A program made the position numbers and the translations under genes. This document shows positions 12,001 to 22,490 of a stretch of 64,000 bases of DNA, one piece after another. The notes beneath the pieces are model-generated. The model saw only the letters and a list, made by a program, of their open reading frames with translations. It had not been told where the DNA came from and searched no databases. Source of the DNA: Codonopsis lanceolata (lineage: Eukaryota; Streptophyta; Magnoliopsida; Asterales; Campanulaceae); assembly GCA_013146195.2 (NCBI GenBank), contig CM028377.1, forward strand, positions 103,879,547 through 103,943,546, in the 5' to 3' direction. Within the stretch, counting starts at the first letter, position 1. Each line of letters opens with the position of its first letter.

Positions 12001-13976
12001 ATGGTGTATCAAACACCAAATCAAATCTAAACTTATAATGGTGTATCTAAATAAAATATAATCTCATTCTTATTTGATTTTGATTAATATAAATTACAAA
12101 TTAAAATCAAATAAACAAAATCAAAGAAATCGATGAAGCACAAAACTACCGTGTTTTGGGCTTTTACAACCCAAAACACAATTGTTTAATACCGAAACAT
12201 TAAAAAAAAAAAAAGGGACCAAAGCCAACAACTCTCCTGCCGCTATGCCAATTTGCTTTCCATGTTGGTATTTTCAAAATACTTTTCTACTATCGTTTTT
12301 CTTGGTCAATTTTCGGTCAAAAAAGTTATTTTTATATTTTTTTCCTGAATTAAAGTACACATTTTTACCGATAAATAGAGATTTAGTTTGTTTCATTTGG
12401 ATATCAGAAAATTTTTCTATGATTTTTTCAAAATTTTAACCATTTTTTGAAAAAATATTAGATTAATGGAGTTAAATATGGTGAGATATGTAAAAGTATT
12501 GGATTTTGTACCATGTTGTATGAGTTTTTTTGTTTTAAATCAAATGAGTATCAAATAGATTATTTTATTGGTTTTTAATGGGTTGTGTTTGATTTAAGTT
12601 GTTTGATCCAAACTGTTGTTCATGCTCTAGTGTGTAAAGTTTTATTGCCTTGTGATCCTCTCCGAAGTATTTGTTTGGTAGAGCGTTTCGACCAAAACGC
12701 TAGCAAAAATTGCAATGCTTTCTCTTTTAAAGTGTTTTAATGCAGCTTTTCAAAACGTAGCATTTTAAAAATATGTTGCATTTAAGACTACTCTATTTAT
12801 GAAAATAACGTTATGAAATAGTTTCTTAAACATGTTTACAAAATTACAACTGCATTTTCAAAATATTTTGTTTTAAAAAAGCTGTATTTTTAAAACGATG
12901 CATTGAACGAGACCTTAATGAATTAATCTTGAATCTTTGAGTATGAGAAAATTATGGAAACCGGAAAAAAGAAAGATAAAATAAAGTTAAGTGGTCTATT
13001 TGAATTGAGGAGTAAAGTTGTTTGAGTGAATATTCGTAACAAATATGATAACAAGAAGGAATTTTTATCTATTTTGCTAGAGGCTTTGTGATTTTACGGC
13101 TTAATTTGTGGGTTTTTTTTTTTAAATTTGTTTTTTGGGGTAATTTTGGGCCAGTCCATTTTGTTACGTTTGTAACTCTTTCATTCCTCCGTTTATATTA
13201 ACCGCTAAAATCTAAATTTTTGAAATATTATTTGTAAAATGCACATATCGTCTCTTTCAACAGTTCCAACCAACACTTTGGATTTGAAAATTATCATTGT
13301 TGCGCAATAAAACAGGCATCGACCTGCACTAGGTTGGAGGATTTTCAGTAAGTACGAATGCAGATGACGAAGAAGAAGACTTAAGGCACAGGAGGAGAAA
13401 GAGGGAGGTGGGGGAGATGCATTTGAAACCAGTTTGTATCGCGATGCCGATGTATCAATTGACTTGCTTGAATTGATGCATCGTGATGCATAAATTGGAT
13501 TAAGTAATTTAAATTTATGCATCGCAGTTGTATAAAATAATTAGATTTGATAAGTTAAATTGATGCATCGCTGTATAAAATCGTGCAACGCGACGCAAAA
13601 TTAGATTATGTAATTTAAATCGACGTATCATAAGAAAAAATTAATGCGGGTGCACTGATTAACTGATCTGTTCATTAAATGTATCGTAGTCTTTTGACTC
13701 TTTTTGCCCTCAAATGTGTCATTTTTTGGTTGAAAAAGAAAACATAAAACTGGAGGAGTTATAAACTTTTAAAATATAAAAAATATTCATAAAAAACATT
13801 CCATCATCTTTCTATTTATCTCTATCTTATTACTTCTTTAATTAGTATACGAAAATTTGAAATATAAAAAATATTCATAAAATAATTAATTTTATTCGGA
13901 AGATGGTACGCACGAAACACACATGAGAAAGGTCGCCTTGCCGTCTTCGTCGTAAGGTTGGCGGTTTCTTCTCAGC
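9002..13976. other. AT-rich intergenic region
   Basis: No supportable gene on either strand; open frames are short and low-complexity. Visible items are a (TG)n run near 11091-11109, a Stowaway-like single end at about 11501 (CTCCCTCCGTACTAAA), and a loose inverted structure around 12680-12915 with AAACGCT/ACGATGC motifs. Confidence 0.5.
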
Positions 13977-14220
13977 ACTATATATGGAAGTTGGATTGAA
14001 AAATCAAAAGCTACCCTCCTCTCTCTCTCCTCCCCCATCTCTCTCTCTCTACCCATTTGGGAGTTTTTTTTCCTCTCTTTCTCTCTCTCCTCCAGAATTC
14101 TCTGTCACAAAAAAACACACACACACACAGAGATTTGATTTGATTCTCAGATCTGATCGGGGCCGAGGGGGTGGTGGGGGAATTGAGATATTGATTGATT
14201 GATATATATATATAACAATA
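13976..14220 (+). promoter_or_regulatory. RABH1b core promoter and 5' leader
   Basis: A TATA-like CACTATATATGG lies at about 13976-13987. It is followed by a CT-rich leader (about 14018-14095) with several CTCTCTCT runs, and a short (AC)n. The start codon is at 14221. Pyrimidine-rich leaders are common in plant housekeeping genes. Confidence 0.55.
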
Positions 14221-17200
14221 ATGGCGGTGGTCTCACCTCTGGCCAAATACAAATTGGTGTTCTTGGGCGATCAATCAGTCGGCAAAACCAGCATCATTAC
14301 TCGCTTCATGTACGACAAATTCGATACCACCTATCAGGTACACTATTATTTTTGAAAGAATTTCCGCTTGTTTTTGTTATTATCACTATCATCATCATCT
14401 CATCTTTCCTTTGTGTGTGTGTGTGTGTGTGATAATCTAATGTTATCTGTTGATGTTTTTGCTTGCTACATTTGATTAGATTAAGATGTTTTGGTTGAAA
14501 TTTTAGGTGTTTCATATGAGATCATGGTAATCCTAGATGATTGAATTTTAATTTCTGTTATGGACAGAGTTCTGTTTCTCAATACAATTTTAATATTTTA
14601 TTGAATAATATTACAACCTGGAGATGGTCAAATTATTGACCATCTATTAAGAATGTGGATAGTTGAATGGTTCAGCATGCTCATGTTTGCCTGGCAATTA
14701 CAAAAGTATGAAGTTCTGGTTTATGTTACCCAAGCTAGACTGGGTATGAATGTTTTTAGGTACAATCTGTGAGATTGACAATTAATTTTGGATGTCTTGG
14801 ACTCTTAGCTTGATCTAAAATCCCAGAGTAGTTAAGAACCTATTAAACCTGTATTTTCAATTTGAGCTTTGTCGTATTAAACTAGAAAATACTCCTTCCC
14901 TTCCTAAAAACTTGTTCGTTTGACTCAAGACACAAATTATTATTTTTTAATAAATATTGATATATTGTGTATTTTTTTTCGAAGCCCATGTGTGGGATCC
15001 ACTATTAAGCTAAAGTAAGGGTAAAAAGGTAAAAATGACTTTTTATAATGGGAAAATTAAAAAATTAACTTTTTTTTAGAATGAAAAAAAGAAAGATGAA
15101 CTTTAACGTATAAGCATAATATGTAGACCTGATTTGGGAAGCTTTAGAAACTACCTTTCCTTTGCTTCCTTGTTTCTTGATTTTCTTTTATCTTTTTAAA
15201 TATATATATTTTGGAGAACAAGAATAAAAGATATGGCTACCATAAGGTAGTCTAACATATATATGGATGGTACTTTGCGCAAGTAACATGGTAGGGTAGA
15301 TCTGTGAACCATAGTTAATGATACCCTTTCATGAAAAGAACAGTCAGTACGGTTTCTTGCAATCTTTTCCATTTGAATAGGCAATTTACTGAAATGATGG
15401 CTTCTTTTGGATATACAAGAGTTTGTTGCAAAGAGGATTTACTGGAGTAACTGGACTGCGTTTTATCACCATGTGTGTTCTTTTGTGTTTGATATGACTT
15501 CAGTTGGCCTTCCTAGTTTTCATGAAATTGTATAAGCACAATGCTTAAGAATTTTACCGCCTGATTTATTCAATAGTGACCTTACTCTTTTAATGCCACC
15601 CTGAGGCTACTTATCATTTTGCTATATGAATTGCAGGCCACCATAGGCATCGACTTCTTGTCAAAAACAATGTACCTTGAAGATAGAACAGTTCGGTTGC
15701 AGCTTTGGTAGGCATTCCTTTGTCTCTTCTTTCTCAAACAAGTATGCCATGCAGTAATATTCTTGCACATTTACCAAGGTCCTGCATTTATAATCATTTG
15801 AAGTGGCAAGAGTCGTGAAGCAAAAATAAAGAGGGTTGTCATGAAATCTGGAAAAACCTTCATTAGGAATGAAAAGTTTGATACATCATTTTCTTTTCTG
15901 CCAGCATAACTACCGTAGCAGTTATTTTTATTCATAGTACTATGCCTAAACCTTGCCTTCCTTTCTCTAAAAAAGAGCATATTTAGATGGCTTTGTGGGA
16001 ATATGACCTAGTAATGTTTTCAGAGGTTCTGGTGTATCGTGGGTTTATGAATCATCTTGTCTCTTATCATAGTATTAAGTATGTTTACAATTCTCATTTC
16101 CTTTTGATATTTACAATCCTAACTTCACAGGGATACTGCTGGACAAGAGAGATTCAGGAGTCTCATTCCAAGCTATATTAGAGATTCATCTGTTGCAGTG
16201 ATTGTCTATGATGTTGCCAGTGAGTAGCCAGCTTAATTCTTGAGACATATATACAAAATTTTGATAGTAATTTTTGCATTACATAATATTGTTTCAGTAT
16301 AGTGGGTATCTTCTAGGCTATACTGGAGATTATGATTGTTTTAATTCCTAGCAGTTTTAGAAAATATTGAAATTTTTAATATTGTAAAGACATTTTTTAA
16401 ATATTGAAATTTTATTGAAGTCTTCTTTTGTGGCCTGCTTTCCTCAACACTATTATCATGCTAACTTGTCACCATGCAGATCGACAGTCATTTTTGAACA
16501 CTTCAAAGTGGATAGAGGAAGCACGCACCGAGCGAGGCAGCGATGTCATTATAGTCCTTGTTGGGAACAAAACCGATCTTGTTGACAAAAGGTGGGACTC
16601 TGATTGCTGGAGTGACTCATACTTTTTGGCAATGCTTGCATTTTAGTCCTAAATGACGATCATCATTGTTGTATATCTTTTATCTTATATTAAGCTGGCA
16701 ATGAGTTTTGGCTGTCCTTATATGCTTAGTACAAGCATTACTATTTTTAGCTATCCATGTATGCTTATATTATTGTTAGTAACATTTATGTAGCGATATA
16801 CTTTTGTTTTGAAAGCACGAAGAAAATTTGTTGCGAGAAAAATGGAGTTCTTATTTGCAAAGACTGCTCTTGAGTCTTGACGTGAGAATTGTTGTAATGG
16901 TTCTTGCTCTTATGAATTTTTCCAGGCAAGTTTCAATTGAAGAAGGAGATAGCAAAGCTCGTGAGTTTGGAGTCATGTTTATAGAGACCAGTGCAAAAGC
17001 TGGATTCAATATCAAGGTGCAGTTACCTCAAATCTGTTATACCTTTTCTTTTTCTAAAACCATGTAATTTATCAAATTACCAGGGTCGTTGGGTAAAATC
17101 TGTTTATATTTCCCGAGTTTATGATGATGATATGTTCATTAAACTTTCTTCTGATGCAAATGCTTCCTGAAAAGTCGTAAACCGTTTCTTAATATAAAAT

Positions 17201-17348
17201 GCAGCCATTGTTTCGGAAGATTGCCGCTGCCTTGCCAGGGATGGAGACACTTTCCTCGACTAAACAGGAAGACATGGTTGATGTGAATCTAAAACCTATC
17301 AGCAATCCCTCCATGTCAGAGCAGCAAGGTGGAGGCTGCGCATGCTAG
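14221..17348 (+). CDS. RABH1B: Rab6-type small GTPase RABH1b, 6 coding exons
   Basis: Plant Rab6 homologue; the family acts at the Golgi in retrograde and post-Golgi traffic. Coding exons: 14221-14337, 15637-15707, 16131-16219, 16480-16591, 16926-17016, 17205-17348, all with GT-AG borders and consistent phase, giving 207 residues (Arabidopsis RABH1 proteins are of about this length). The G1 loop GDQSVGKTS is at 16-24, the effector region [11 protein letters not shown] spans the first intron, G3 DTAGQE is at 64-69, G4 NKTD at 122-125, and G5 ETSAK at 150-154. The C-terminal GGGCAC supplies the CxC double geranylgeranylation signal. No disruption is seen. Assignment to the H1b paralogue rather than a sister rests on recall of the sequence. 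Confidence 0.95.
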
Positions 17349-18298
17349 AGATCGAAGTCGGTTTAGAGATAGGATGGGAGAGAAGGAAGCAGTTTCTTTT
17401 TGCACCCACCATCCACAGATGAAGATCCATGGTACCTTAGTGTTCATATCTTTTAGAAGTTAAACCTGAAATTGATGCTCTCTCCTCCAGTATACTCCGC
17501 AAGCTTCTACATATAGGAAGATGATAGTGATTCCTCCAAGGCACTAACGAGGACAGAATAGGTCTTGTTTATTTGTTTTACCCGTATTGTCTTTTTTGCC
17601 GTGGTTTTATTATTATTTTTTTCTCTTACCAAAGGCAGATGCATTTTTGATATTTCAATTTTTCTTCCATACCGAATTTGTAGTAGAAAATTTTTGCAGG
17701 CTGAAAACTCTGGCATTCAATATGACATTTTTTAGACTCGTAGTACTGCATTGATGTGTGCTCACAATCTCTATTAAATTCTCTAATTCTATTGTTTGAG
17801 AACACTCTTGAGTTTGGAATTGCTGATCCCTCCCGCGCCACATCTTCATCTTAGCTATAGGTGAGTTTTGTCGGGTTCGATCCAGCTTTTTGCCACGACA
17901 AGAGAAAATCGAATAGTCATATTGACTATTTAAGATATATGAGTACCAGGACTCGATCAATACTATGGTTTTTAACTATTTAATATTAACAAATAATTAA
18001 ATCTTAAATTTCATAAAAAAAATTAAAAATCATGTAATAATAGTATAATCAACAAAATGTTGAAGTCATATGTTCATAGCATAACAATCCAATGGAAATA
18101 TAATTAAAAAAGTGAGTAAAATTTAAAAAGTAGAACAAAATTATTGAAGCCTCGAAAAACTCGAACGAGCTAGAGTTTTGAATGTTTTGTTTGAACTGAA
18201 GACACACTCTCTCTTTCTCTCTATTTGATGGAAAAATAGAAAATATCATTTTATACTTAGGGAGTTAGGGTTAGGGTTATAAATTAATGAATACTTTG
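17349..18298 (+). other. RABH1b 3' flank and intergenic DNA
   Basis: It includes the probable 3' UTR of the Rab gene (to about 17650, T-rich). No further gene is supported. Two telomere-like TTAGGG units near 18265-18277 stand alone. Confidence 0.5.
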
Positions 18299-18887
18299 TT
18301 AGATGACCTGATCTGGATTAGGTCCCTGCAAAAGATGAATTAGAGGGGTGTGTGTTTTAAGTTCCACGAGATCAGTCATCTCTGTCCTTAAGACAAAAAC
18401 AAGCACCGCAATTAGTCTGGACGGATTGAAGCATGTTAGTCTCCCAGGATTATGGAGCTTACTTGATTGAAGAGGCAAAGACAGATTTCCTGGATCAATC
18501 AACAACGAATTAGAACTGCTGCTGTATCTCTGTATTTTTTGGAGGAGAAGGAAAAACGAGAGAGAGAGAGAGAAGGAAAGCTTTTGAGTACGTTAAAAAA
18601 GTTTCTGATTTCCTTGGATGGTTTTAAAGGACGGTTGGTAGTTGAAACACACAATCGTAAGAACCAACCCCAAGCCAAGCCAAGTCGGCGCTGTGTGTTT
18701 GGACTTGCACTTAGCTAAGTCTTCCTTCCTACACAAAAGTGTAATGGCCAAAGGGTCAATTGTTAAGCCTAAAAGCTCTTCTTTATAAAGTGGAGCTTAT
18801 TCCATTTTATTTCCAATGTGGGATTCCCTATTAACTAATTACACAATTTCCTCATTCAAGTTGTTTATTGTAAACAAGTTTCCAACA
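18299..18887 (-). repeat. Copia 3' LTR (approximate left edge)
   Basis: In the minus sense the LTR opens TGTTGGAAACTTG at 18887, just after the polypurine-like ATATGGGGGATTG (18888-18900), the usual order for Copia elements. Its distal part (18310-18645) is repeated at 21805-22046. The left edge near 18299 is set only by where the repeat starts. Confidence 0.65.
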
Positions 18888-19475
18888 ATCCCCCATATTG
18901 AATGAGATATCATGTAAGTTGATGACATGTAAACGATACAGAGATACAACTGAGAGTAACTGTAGTGGAAGAGGTGGCTTTTGGTTTTGAACCTTTCCTT
19001 ATGATGTACTATCGGGATGACTTACTAATCAGTGACTTGATGTGCCTTGAACTGACTGGTGTTTGATGTCATCCAAGACAATAGTATTCACACAACTGCC
19101 TTCAAATAGAGTTCGATTCTTCAGTTTTGTTCATTTTGGCCCTAAACGATGTTTGGTTCTGTGAATGTTTGTTAGAGAATTTTAGCCTTTAAATTCTCAT
19201 AAGATCGACCAGTCTTACATTCACATATATGATTTGCCTATAAGAAGTTGTTCTGTCAGAACTTCGCTTGATGAGTCAAGTCATATGAATCATTAAAAGG
19301 AATGCTTATCCTAAACCGTGACAGATAACACTAGTGGTTTGCATCATTGGAATAGGTAGAGTTTTTGTAAGTTCTTTTAGTGTTAATCTTGAGATTGACT
19401 TAGTTGGGTTGTCGTTTTGAACCTAGACCATGAGATCTCCAATCAGCTAGGTGGGGTTTTCCGCTAAATCATTCT

Positions 19476-19602
19476 CTATTTCATAGACTTGAGGCTCATT
19501 CCCTTCGATGAGCTGCATACTTGCTCTCTCGACAAACCTTTAGTTAAAGGATCTGCTAGGTTGTCTTTAGTCGAAGGATCCGCTAAATCATTCTCTGTCG
19601 CA
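19476..19602 (-). pseudogene. Copia RNase H C-terminal tail
   Basis: The minus frame ends NLADPLTKGLSREQVCSS...MSLKSMK with a stop at 19476-19478. This matches the ADxxTK...GM end of Copia RNase H. The motif is duplicated in tandem as NDLADPSTK then DNLADPLTK, a 27-bp duplication. Upstream in frame only about 60 residues of unclear sequence remain. Confidence 0.75.
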
Positions 19603-20077
19603 TGTTACATTCTTCCCTGTTTTAGTTTCCTCGAAATTAGAAAGTCTATTTCTTATCAACGATGTTCGTTTACAGGTAAATTTCAGTTTACCCGTAAACT
19701 CCATCGTTGAGGGGCTCAGTAAGCACCTCAATTTCGTACCCCTGTTTATAACATCCTGTAAAATATCAAAACATGTCAAAAAGGACTAACTGATGTTAAG
19801 TTACATGATCCAAAGTGCAAAAGGATGGAAAAAGTGACAAATGATGAACATCATGGGGCAAAGTGGCCGAAAAGAAAGGAAGATTGAAGGAGTGCGCATC
19901 CTATACTACATTTGGGCGCCGCGCCCATAATGGGTGTAGGGTGCGCCCCACTTCCCTTAATTCACTGCTCCACTTTGCTTTTAGTGCAATCCTTTCAGCG
20001 CGCGGTACAAGCATTTTATGCACAGAGATAAAATATCTGATGATCCTTCGCTGTTAAGGAATCCCAATCTCAGCCTA

Positions 20078-20090
20078 TAAATACGAGGCT
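20078..20090 (+). promoter_or_regulatory. TATA box of the solo LTR
   Basis: CCTATAAATACGAGG is followed about 30 bases later by CTTCAACAC, a plausible transcription start. GC-rich GGGCGCCGCGCCC (about 19913) lies upstream. Confidence 0.6.
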
Positions 20091-20282
20091 TCGGCTAGTG
20101 CTTCAACACACCAATTTTACAGAGAGAACGTTGTGAAGTTATGCAGTTGTTTTCCATCCAACCTCGAAGCTCCGCTAGGCTACTGAAACCTCTCCTAAAC
20201 ACATAAACTTTTCGGCCAAAGTGAACCCTAGCTACCCAACTAAGTTTTCGTCCTATTTCACCGGTTCAAAAATCCCAAAAGG

Positions 20283-20470
20283 ATCAGTTGTCCTACCCGA
20301 ATCCAAACGTCAAATCCAGCCGAAGCAAACAGTTGCTCTGCCCGATTCTAGACGCAATATCAAGCAAAAGCAAGCAGTTGCTCTGTCCGAATCCAGATGT
20401 CAAAATCCAGCCGAGGCAAGCAGTTGCTCTACCCGATTTCAGACTCAGCAAGCACGCAAAGCAAGCAAGT
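20283..20470 (+). repeat. 45-bp tandem repeat, about 4 copies
   Basis: The unit contains GCAGTTGCTCTGCCCGA followed by a CCAGACG-like stretch and AAGCAA. Because 45 is a multiple of three and the unit lacks stops, several frames stay open. I read it as a minisatellite in an LTR, not a gene. Confidence 0.75.
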
Positions 20471-20732
20471 AAAAACAAGTAGTTGTGCCGCCCGGATCCC
20501 GAGGCGAAGAGCAATTAAAAGGAACAGTCACGCTGCCTGAAATCCAACAACAACAAAGAAAAAAGACTTTCTTTCTCGGAAGAACAGGGGAAGCACAAGT
20601 AGACCGCCTAGTGGGCTTAAGCCCAAGCATACCGGGTTCAGACACTCACGTTCGGGAGGTAAGTTCTGTCCTCGTAGTTATCTATTATAATCTATAAATT
20701 AAATATAAATATCTAATTAAGTTTCATTTTGG

Positions 20733-21115
20733 TTTATACTTTAATGTAATAATAGTTATATTTCATTTTCATTTAATTAGTTTCTTTTCTTGTTTTTACT
20801 TTAATGTAATAATAGTTATATTTCATTTCTGTTTAAATTAGTTTCCTTTCCGTTCCTACTTTAATGTAATAATAGTTACATTTTATTCATGTTTAAATTA
20901 GTTTCTTTTCTGTTCTTACTTTAAATGTCATAATAGTTATATTTTTCTTCTAGTTTAATTAATTTCTTTTCTGTCTTTACTTTAATATAAAGTAGTTGTA
21001 ATCTCTTACAGTTTAATTAGTTTCTTTTCTGCACATACTTTAAATATAGAAATAGTTATGTTTCTTATTATTTAATATGTTTCTTTCCAGCTTATACATG
21101 TAATGTAAATAAAGT
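20733..21115 (+). repeat. 60-bp tandem repeat, about 6 copies
   Basis: Successive 60-base units share TAGTTTCTTTTCTG and ACTTTAATGTAATAATAG. Early copies are closely alike; later ones (after about 20940) drift. No spacers, so it is not a CRISPR-type array. Confidence 0.85.
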
Positions 21116-21804
21116 TTGTTGTTAGTATAGATGTTTTATCCTTAAAATAGCTTATAAAAATGTTATAATTATTCTTTAAGTTGTATTATTTAAGTTGTAA
21201 TTTTGTTTTCTTTTCTTTAATGAATGCAAAATTATTTCTCTTTATTTCTTTCTGTCGTATATAAATGTATTATTACTAGCCAAAGTGTATGAAATAAAAC
21301 AAAGCATATTGATAAACTCATTGTGAGACCGAAAGGGCGAGTTGGGTGCCTAACCCTTTCCTAATTCGTAACTTAGCCCCCGAACCCATATAATCTGGTA
21401 TGTTTGGTTTTTCACTGTTTAACCATAAAATAGAGGTGACAACTCTATAACATATTTTTCGAGTCCACAATTGAGGCCGAGCATATTCCACGTGTTTCGA
21501 AGTTTCGAAACCACCCCGCCTTTCAGTGGCACGAATCCGGTAAGAAACGGGGCACTCACAATAACAACACTTTTATTTTCTGTAAATCGAAATTCACAGA
21601 ATTGAATCCTCCTGCGAAAGGAGTATTCCTTGTTTTGTTTCTGTTTGCACAGAGCAAAACCTACAGACTTTGTTTAATAGAGTTTTGCTTGAATCAGAAC
21701 ACAATTAAACATGGCAGAAAGAGAGAAGAAGACAGGAACAATATTCAGGATCTTCCAAGAACACTATGCCAGAAAAACTTTTGTCTTAAGATTGTTAGTT
21801 AGTC

Positions 21805-22046
21805 TGGATTAGGTCCTTGCATAAGATGAATTAGAGGGGTGTGTGTTTTAAGTTCCACAAGATCAGTGATCTATGTTCTTAAGACAAAAACAGGTGTCGC
21901 AATTAGTCTGGACGGATTGAAGCCTGTTAGTCTCCCAGGATTATGGAGCTTACTTGATTGAAGAGGCAATCTCCCAGGATTATGGAGCTTTTGAGTACGT
22001 TAAAAAAGTTTCTGATTTCCTTGGAGGGTTTTAAAGGATGGTTGGT
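21805..22046 (-). repeat. Copia 5' LTR, truncated
   Basis: It matches 18310-18645 closely (GGATTAGGTCC, GGGGTGTGTGTTTTAAG, CTGGACGGATTGAAGC). It lacks the central segment present at 18475-18583 and carries a repeated 21-base block in its place. Confidence 0.75.
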
Positions 22047-22267
22047 AGGGTGTTGGGAGCGGTTGAGTTATGTCCGAAACAGACACAACTGTTTGGGACA
22101 TAACTGTCGTAACCGTTGCGACTGTAACTGTTTAGACAAAACTGGTTCAAAAGGGTCACACAAACTGCTTGGACTTTTGGAATGAACTGGATCAAGAGGT
22201 GACTCCCACCTTCTGCGGTGTAGCACTTTGGCCCGCACAGCACTTTGTTCCCACATTTATGGTCAAG

Positions 22268-22286
22268 ACCCGCACTGATACCATTT
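22268..22286 (-). other. Primer-binding site of a TRIM-like element
   Basis: On the minus strand TGGTATCAGTGCGGG follows directly after the LTR end ...CGTTACA. It resembles the initiator-Met tRNA primer site TGGTATCAGAGC used by many plant LTR elements. Confidence 0.55.
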
Positions 22287-22490
22287 GTAACGACCCAAGC
22301 CCGAGAGCCCAATCCGCTACGTATAGCCCACACACTGGCCCACTGAGCACGCAGCACCTTGGGTCATCAGGCCCACCACAAGCCGACCAAAAAGTCCATG
22401 GATGATGTTTGTGCCCAGTAGTAGCACATGGCTACCTTATCATTCACACACAAGTCCCACATCTACTCGATGTGGGATTGGGGTATTACA
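22287..22490 (-). repeat. Short LTR (TRIM-like)
   Basis: About 204 bp, bordered by TGTAACGACCCAAG and GGGGTATTACA, i.e. TGTAATACC...GGTCGTTACA on the minus strand. The short length and adjacent primer site suggest a TRIM or a small non-autonomous LTR element. No partner LTR was found in the window. Confidence 0.6.

Larger units (their letters stand above)
19753..21560 (+). mobile_element. Solo-LTR-like unit (gypsy Tat/Ogre style), plus strand
   Basis: It is flanked by ATAAC at 19748-19752 and 21561-21565. A TG lies at 19757 and the end is CTCACA. It contains a TATA box, two tandem arrays and a terminal stretch (about 21440-21560) resembling the end of Tat/Ogre LTRs. It interrupts the Copia relic. 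The four bases between the left ATAAC and the TG are unexplained, so the left border is uncertain. Confidence 0.5.
18299..22046 (-). mobile_element. Internally deleted Copia retrotransposon, minus strand
   Basis: Read on the minus strand: a partial 5' LTR (22046-21805), a leader (21804-21566), then, after a solo-LTR-like insert (19753-21560), only the end of pol, a PPT and the 3' LTR. Most of gag, protease, integrase and RT is missing, so the element cannot move alone. The 5' LTR has lost its outer end. Confidence 0.65.

Noticed and set aside
14888..15110. MITE in RABH1b intron 1
   Set aside because: ACTCCTTCCCTTCC resembles a Stowaway end, but no matching opposite end was found.
18265..18277. 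Telomere-like TTAGGG units
   Set aside because: Only two copies, more likely a telo-box or chance than an interstitial telomere tract.
20221..20482. Overlapping open frames with a repeating 15-residue pattern
   Set aside because: They come from the 45-bp tandem repeat, which is stop-free in several frames. No start context or homology supports a gene.
20733..21115. Regular 60-bp array as a possible CRISPR-like structure
   Set aside because: Repeats are contiguous without unique spacers, in a plant nuclear context. It is a minisatellite.
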